This document shows positions 58,371 to 64,000 of a stretch of 64,000 nucleotides of DNA, in pieces (position 1 is the first letter of the stretch; each line of letters starts with the position of its first letter). The notes beneath the pieces were generated by a model that saw only the letters and a list, made by a program, of their open reading frames with translations, was not told where the DNA came from and made no database searches. The stretch lies in NCBI RefSeq assembly GCF_040436345.1, contig NC_133236.1, positions 10,070,165 through 10,134,164 of the forward strand, given 5' to 3'. Position numbers and translations under genes: made by a program. The stretch is from Pagrus major (taxonomy: Eukaryota > Chordata > Actinopteri > Spariformes > Sparidae).

Positions 58371-61300
58371 TATGATGACAACATCAACTAAACCTCCGCA
58401 GATCTTATTCCCTCTACTCCGTCTCTTTCCTGAACAGACTGGCCTTATTGCAAAGACATGCGACAAGCAATAATTCTCTGAGGGGAATCCAGGAGGATAA
58501 GCTGACTGTTAAAGCTTAATCTCTCATGTTCTTTCCTCAGTCCCTCCATCCATCCATCCCTCTATCGTAGACTCACACAGGATCTCCCAGACCCCCTCCA
58601 ACCCCCCTCCACCTACCCTCCGCCCCTGCCTGCTCTGGTTGCAGGGTCAGTGAGTTTGCCCTCGGAGAGGTTTGTACAGGAAGAGAGGGGTAGCGGGGTG
58701 TGGCATGTCCACCAGTGTCTTTGATCACTTTGGGGGTTACAACCCTTTTTATTCCACCTGATCAGCACTGTACTGACCTTGTGGTCCGACCCCCAGGGGA
58801 GAAACAACTGCATCGGGGGCTCGGTGGAGGTGCATGGGGAAAGTTTTGCAGAGATTCTCAGTCTTTCCCAACCTTTTTCCCTCACCTATTAAATCCTCGT
58901 CTCATGGAAAATCCATGTTAAAATTTTTATCCCCATCATTGTTTCCAATTTGTTATCTAAGTGGCAACCCGGTAAACACAAAAGTAATGCAACCATACAT
59001 CAGCTGCAACGTTTTATATTAGTTAACAGCCAATAAGTCGTTATTATTAACGTTATAATATGACAGTGTAAGTGTTAATAATAGCTTAATTAACATTTTT
59101 ATTGCTACATTATAAGACATTTATAAGTATTTACAATAATCTTGCAAAACTTGTTTATAGAGAACGTTGATGTTGTTTATAATAGCATTAAAGTAAATGT
59201 ATTGGTATCAGAAGTCTTACTAACGTACTTATTATGTCATTGTTCAGCCTTTACTGAACTTTGTTGTTGCTTTTTTAAGGTTAAAACCTATTTTATTATG
59301 CATCCAGTAACAGTTATCTGTGTATTTATTAACAGTTAACTAGCATTTTTCAGCCACCACATCTAAATCGAGAACAATCCCTTATTAAGGTTAATTAATG
59401 CTTTATTATGCGCTCCTTAAGAGTTAACAACAGGGTATATTTCTTGCTTTATATCCAGTAGCTCCATAAAGATTAGTTAACAGTTAGTAAATGAATAATA
59501 AAGTCTGTTTCTAATATTGAAATAGCAACAGAACTGCTTAATATAAGTAAATTAATTTGTAATAAACTATTCTAAGAAACTCTTAAAGCTTTTATCAATG
59601 TTTGGAAGTACTCAATAAACTGTTGCTGCAGGTTACTTCTAAGTGCTCGTAAATGTCTTATAGCCTCATGATAAATGTGTTTATGATGCTGTTATTATCA
59701 CTTAGTGCCTTTTTGACACATAATGTTAACAAACATCTGATAGGAATCTAAAGGGGTTTATAATTACTTATCATTTACCTGTTAACTAAAGCTTATTGCA
59801 AGGACCTTGATATAAAGCTTTACCAACAAGGTTTTATAGTTATCTCTGCCAGAGAGGTGATTCATGGAGAACCTGTGAGAGATAACAGAGAAAGGAAACA
59901 TTAAAAGTGTATTCAAAGATGAGAGCTTCCATTTTACCTCTTGTATCTCTACAGTTTGCCCAGTGTTGCCTTGCTCTGTCTTATAAACACTTAGCAGAAA
60001 TTGACTGCAAGATAACTCTCATATCTTTGCCACTTTTTTTTACATTAAAAACATTTCAGACTGTGGTCTGTGTTAGTAGAAAGTGAGAAAATGTGTTAAA
60101 GCAACACAGGTAACAAATAACATATGATACAGTTTGCAATAATAAATGAATTAAATTTTCCACTATAAACTGGGTCATGTGGTGAAATCCACAGGTGAAG
60201 TTTGACAAGCTGGGTTAATAACTGAATCACTGCTGCCATCTGCTGTTCCTTCAGTCTGTTGGCTGGTGATGAGGTTTGGAGTCGAGGACAGGATGGAGAG
60301 AGACTGTCCATGAAGCATAATGTCAAGGCTATTAACGGAAATGTTCAAAATAGCAATTATTACAAGACAGCATGCTGTTTTTCTTCTGCATGCAGTAATA
60401 CAAATAAGAATATCATTCTTGCATGTGCAGTATGTGCTTTTAACTCACGTCTTGCTGTTCGTACATCACACAAGACATTCTGTTGGCTATGAAATAAATG
60501 TCTCCTTTAGTGTTTCACTTAAACCTCATATGCTAACATTCATAAGCACAAAGTAAAGTAAAGTAAATTAACAAGAACAGCACTGATGTACTTGTACAAT
60601 TCAGACAGAAATATTGAACTTTCTGCTCCACTACATTTTTCTGATCAGTAATTTAGAGTAATTTGTGTCTATTATTAAGTCCTAAAAGTCTAATTTTCTT
60701 ATCCACTGAGATCCTTTTAACCTGTTTTAATCGAGGTCAACTCGTTTTATTAATGTTCTAGAATAATGTGACATTTCTCTTGGTATTGGTAGTTAAACAA
60801 ACAGCGTTATCATAATCCGCCATCTCACACTCACGTTTAAAAAGTTCAGTCAAACAACTTGTTTTCTGTTGGAAATAGGTCAAAAAAACAGCTACACTGG
60901 CAGAAATCTTGTGGAAAATTTTGTGGAGAAGACTTTTAAGACTCAACCAATTAATATTTTTTTAGGTGATACATATTCAATAATATATTATGTATTAAAG
61001 TCACCTGAAAACTGAATAATAAGTGCTTTTTACCTTTGATAATTCAGGAACATTTTGCTGATAATACTTCTGCACTTTTCTTTAAGTATGAATTTGAATG
61101 CAGGACTTTTACTTGGAGTGAATTATTTTAGTAAAGAATCTGAATATTTTCTGCCACTGATACAATCTACTAGTATGTTATGTGCTCCCCCTTCTGCGTT
61201 GTCTCTCCTCCTCTTCTCTCTTCTCTCCTCTCAGGTGTTCCTGATCATCAGGTGATGAGGCCCTGCCAATAATTAAGAGAGGTTGAGGGAGAAGGAGCTC

Positions 61301-61949
61301 ATCTCTGACCCTGTTAGACTTCTGTCTTCTGCAGTTTGGTGTCCTCTTTATCTGATGCTGTCAAGGGAGGCAACTGTGTGTTTTGATGGATCATGAGGGT
61401 TTTTTTTGTTGTTGTTGTTTGTTTGTTTTTGTTTTTAAGCTGGATCATGAGTAATTATACATATCTCTGTGCAAACGGGAAACAATCAGGTAGCAAACAG
61501 TTTCAGGCTCTTTAAAAATAAAATCATGTAAATCATGCCACTGTCTCAGTAGATCTTTTCTCAAAAGGTGCATTTAAGCCAGTGACCAGCAGAGGGCGTC
61601 ATAGTGCATCAGTGTTCTGGATCCACACAGACCATTACAGGTTCAGTTTTTAGTTCTTCCTGTGGTTTATGCTTGTTCCAGCTGTTTTCTTTGTTTCTTC
61701 CACAGTCAAGTGAATTAGAATTGAATATTTCTATGTGCAGGAGTGTTTGCCTAGTAATCACATGCATGGTGGGTCAGTTCATCTTTCCATTCAGAACCTT
61801 AAGACTTGAAATGATAAGCTGTGGTGTTGGTTTTTAGTCTATTTGTTTTCCAGAAACAGGTTTAAAATGTCCCCTTATGTACAACTCATTGCTCACAGCT
61901 GTCCCGTACTTCATCAAATGTCAGCTGCTGCCCTGTGAGCAGGATGAAA
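58371..61949. other. No gene recognised; AT-rich and repeat-derived sequence
   Basis: 58540-58830 is C-rich with unknown content. 59000-59800 is dominated by TTAACAGTTA-like degenerate repeats. 60560-60680 has a ctccactacattt motif typical of hAT-like fish repeats. A CTCF-like motif lies at 61586-61598. No splice-flanked exon seen. Confidence 0.45.
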
Positions 61950-62780
61950 TAACTGATTGAGAGATGAAGTGCTACCAGGCGTTTAGCAGTTTAAAAACAA
62001 AGACTGACTCCTTACATCCAAGCTCTATGAAGCAATTACAGTCGGTCGTGTTTTGAATATTAATTCTGAATATTACTGACTTGTGCATGGTGTAATTATT
62101 CTTTAATTGAAAAGGTTGCTGACTGAGATACATACTCATACACACTTTATGAGCAATTACAGTCCAGCCAGTTTGCATTAGGCATATGACAGAGACACCT
62201 CTTAGAATAATGCTCCGAAATGATCATACAATTGAATCAAAACACTTTACAACACATTATAACCTTCATGAAGGGAGGATTTATTGCAGGAGTGCTGCAT
62301 TAGTTCTAGACAGGCGTAGCTAATTAACTGGCAAGTGAGTGTAAATGTGTGTCTAATTGAGCTGAGTACCAGGGCAGGAACAGTCAAAGAATTAATGAAA
62401 AAAACAAACATTTGACACATTTGGGGGGGAAACCAGGACTGTTCCTGTTGAGCTGCAGAGTAAACCGAGCCTCAGACTCCCTGAATCCACAGGACGTCCT
62501 CACTAACTTTTTATGTCCAGTCGTCATTTTTTCAATCAGCCGTTCAGCCCTCAGAGACTAAAATCAAAAAGACAGCTGTGCCATTGAAGACCGGAGGTAA
62601 TTTCCAATGCATGTCCGCAATTTATTTAATTCGCTCCAACACTGGCCCATCACAGTTAAGGGGCATTAATGCAACGCCTCCGGCTGCCCCCAGGGACCCT
62701 GTTGGATTCTCTCTACCCCCCTCCATTCAGGATTTGCCCCTTTCCCCACCCCCAACTGCCAGGATATTATCATAACTGTG
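61950..62780. promoter_or_regulatory. Candidate conserved non-coding region with homeodomain motifs
   Basis: Unique-looking sequence with the core agcaattacagtc twice (about 62031 and 62152), ctaattaact near 62320, tctaattgagct near 62352, and gtccgcaatttatttaattc near 62614. The density of TAAT-type sites outside any repeat suggests a regulatory element. No conservation data were available to me. Confidence 0.3.
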
Positions 62781-63254
62781 GTCTTTAGGCAGAAGCTGTA
62801 TGGGCGACCATGAGTGATTTTTTTGTTAAAAACTAAAGTGGTGTGCAGTTGACAAAATGTCCTGCAGCACTTTAGATGTATTTACAAAGACAGAATGGTT
62901 TGTGTGTATGTGTGTGTGTTTGAATTAGTGTGAAGAAAGAAAATATGAGCATGAATATGAAAATATGTGCCTGGATCTGTGTTGTTGTGAGTGGGAGGAC
63001 ATTTCTTTTGTGATTCATTCAGCAGCAAATGTGCTCACTGGAAAAATGAATTCCTTTCTTGAAGCCTGACACAGTCTGGGTTACTTAAAAACACATTGTA
63101 AGAGTCAGCCATGATTTGGTTTGAATTATTTATTTAACTTTAGAGATATGGGGTGGAGTAGGTGGATGGCGTGGGTGTTCCTGATGTGAAAGTGTTGTGA
63201 TAAATTGTTGGATATACACATTTATACTGGTCTTATATCAAACTATTGATACAC

Positions 63255-63663
63255 CAAAGTGTGTGTGATCATGTGTTTTAAAGCTCCTACAAGGGACTTT
63301 AATATTTTGTTGATTTTGATGGCCCCTGTGGACAAAAGTGGTGGTGGTTCACCTTTTCTCCTCATTCCAGCGTCCCTCTCTGTCTGTTTCCATTTTCTTA
63401 CATCTTTTACGTCTTTGTTTCGTCTCGCTACGTCTGCCGTGCGTGATGTGCACTGATAGCTTGGAATCAGTCTTGCGATGTGGGGAAGGTGCCGTGTAAT
63501 GACGCAAAAGCAAAATAATCCATAATTCCCCTCAAATGCATCAAACTAAAGTAACGAGCCTGTTTTGAAAATGAAAAGTTGTCAGAAATATAAATACTCA
63601 AGTAAAGTACAGATACCTGGAAAATCTGTTTAAGTACTTGTAATTTGTTACTTCCCACCTCTG
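63255..63663. mobile_element. hAT-like non-autonomous element, right end kept
   Basis: Inner part matches 20345-20650 in the same orientation. It ends at CCACCTCTG (63655-63663), the complement of the CAGAGGTGG that starts the copy at 19953. The left end is not recognisable. The last 340 bp of the window show nothing I can name. Confidence 0.55.
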
Positions 63664-64000
63664 ATGTCTGTTGGAGGCTCCAGACTGGTGTTGCTTTAGC
63701 CTATCTTGGTAGAGAAGGAGAGATAAAGTGACAAAAGACTTGGAGGAGGGGACATGAAGGGTTGACATTTTCTGTCCACCGTCACTCAGATTTTACTCAA
63801 TTAGATCAAGATTCAATCAGTAAAACAGGACATAGATTCTACAGAGATTCATTAGAGAGCCAGTCGGATGAAGTGTAATGGAGGGGTGTGTGGATGAATA
63901 GATTTATGGAGAGAGGAGGGGTGGAGGGGTGGATGAGGGAGTGGCACCTGCTCAGTGGTCACCAGACAGCTGCACTTAAACATGCTGAATTAATTTCTTT

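Overview
The window is nuclear DNA of a teleost fish, probably a percomorph. Genes are split into short exons with GT/AG introns. The DNA is rich in fish-type transposons: a chromodomain gypsy element, a Tx1-type LINE, an L2-like LINE, tRNA-derived SINEs and hAT-like MITEs, plus long CA, TA, TC and TCCG microsatellites. Two genes have clear vertebrate orthologues, fabp7 and smpdl3a. I see no bacterial features, CRISPR array or free-standing RNA gene.

Layout. 1-1188: 3' end of a gypsy retrotransposon (integrase tail with chromodomain, polypurine tract, 3' LTR). 1769-31116: a cluster of five same-strand, apparently intact genes for two-Ig-domain membrane receptors, called A (1870-8102), B (11045-13899), C (16583-19443), D (23001-25485) and E (28141-30799). 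I assembled each from exons with consistent splice sites and phases: phase 1 in the ectodomain, phase 0 in the tail. The gaps between them hold transposons and relics of further receptor copies. 33300-35430: fabp7 with its promoter. 38350-48261: smpdl3a, eight coding exons. 48262-64000: no coding exon that I recognise, only repeats and a few possible regulatory stretches.

How the receptor genes fit together. All five encode a signal peptide, a V-type Ig domain, a second Ig domain, a Thr-rich stalk, one transmembrane helix and a tail. The membrane and tail parts fall into three classes. A and D have an Arg and a Glu inside the helix and a short tail without an ITIM, as expected of adaptor-coupled activating receptors. 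B and E have an uncharged helix and a long tail with two ITIM-like motifs, as expected of inhibitory receptors. C has neither a charged helix nor a tail tyrosine. The order is pair A/B, single C, pair D/E. The block from the 3' half of A through B is duplicated as the 3' half of D through E (about 7276-14470 against 24434-31370). A, B, D and E carry the same RUNX-ETS composite site exactly 89 bp before the start codon. This paired-receptor cluster, whose family I know only as uncharacterised teleost Ig proteins, is the most interesting system here.

fabp7 next to smpdl3a is the conserved vertebrate order, so the receptor cluster lies directly on the fabp7 side of an old syntenic pair.
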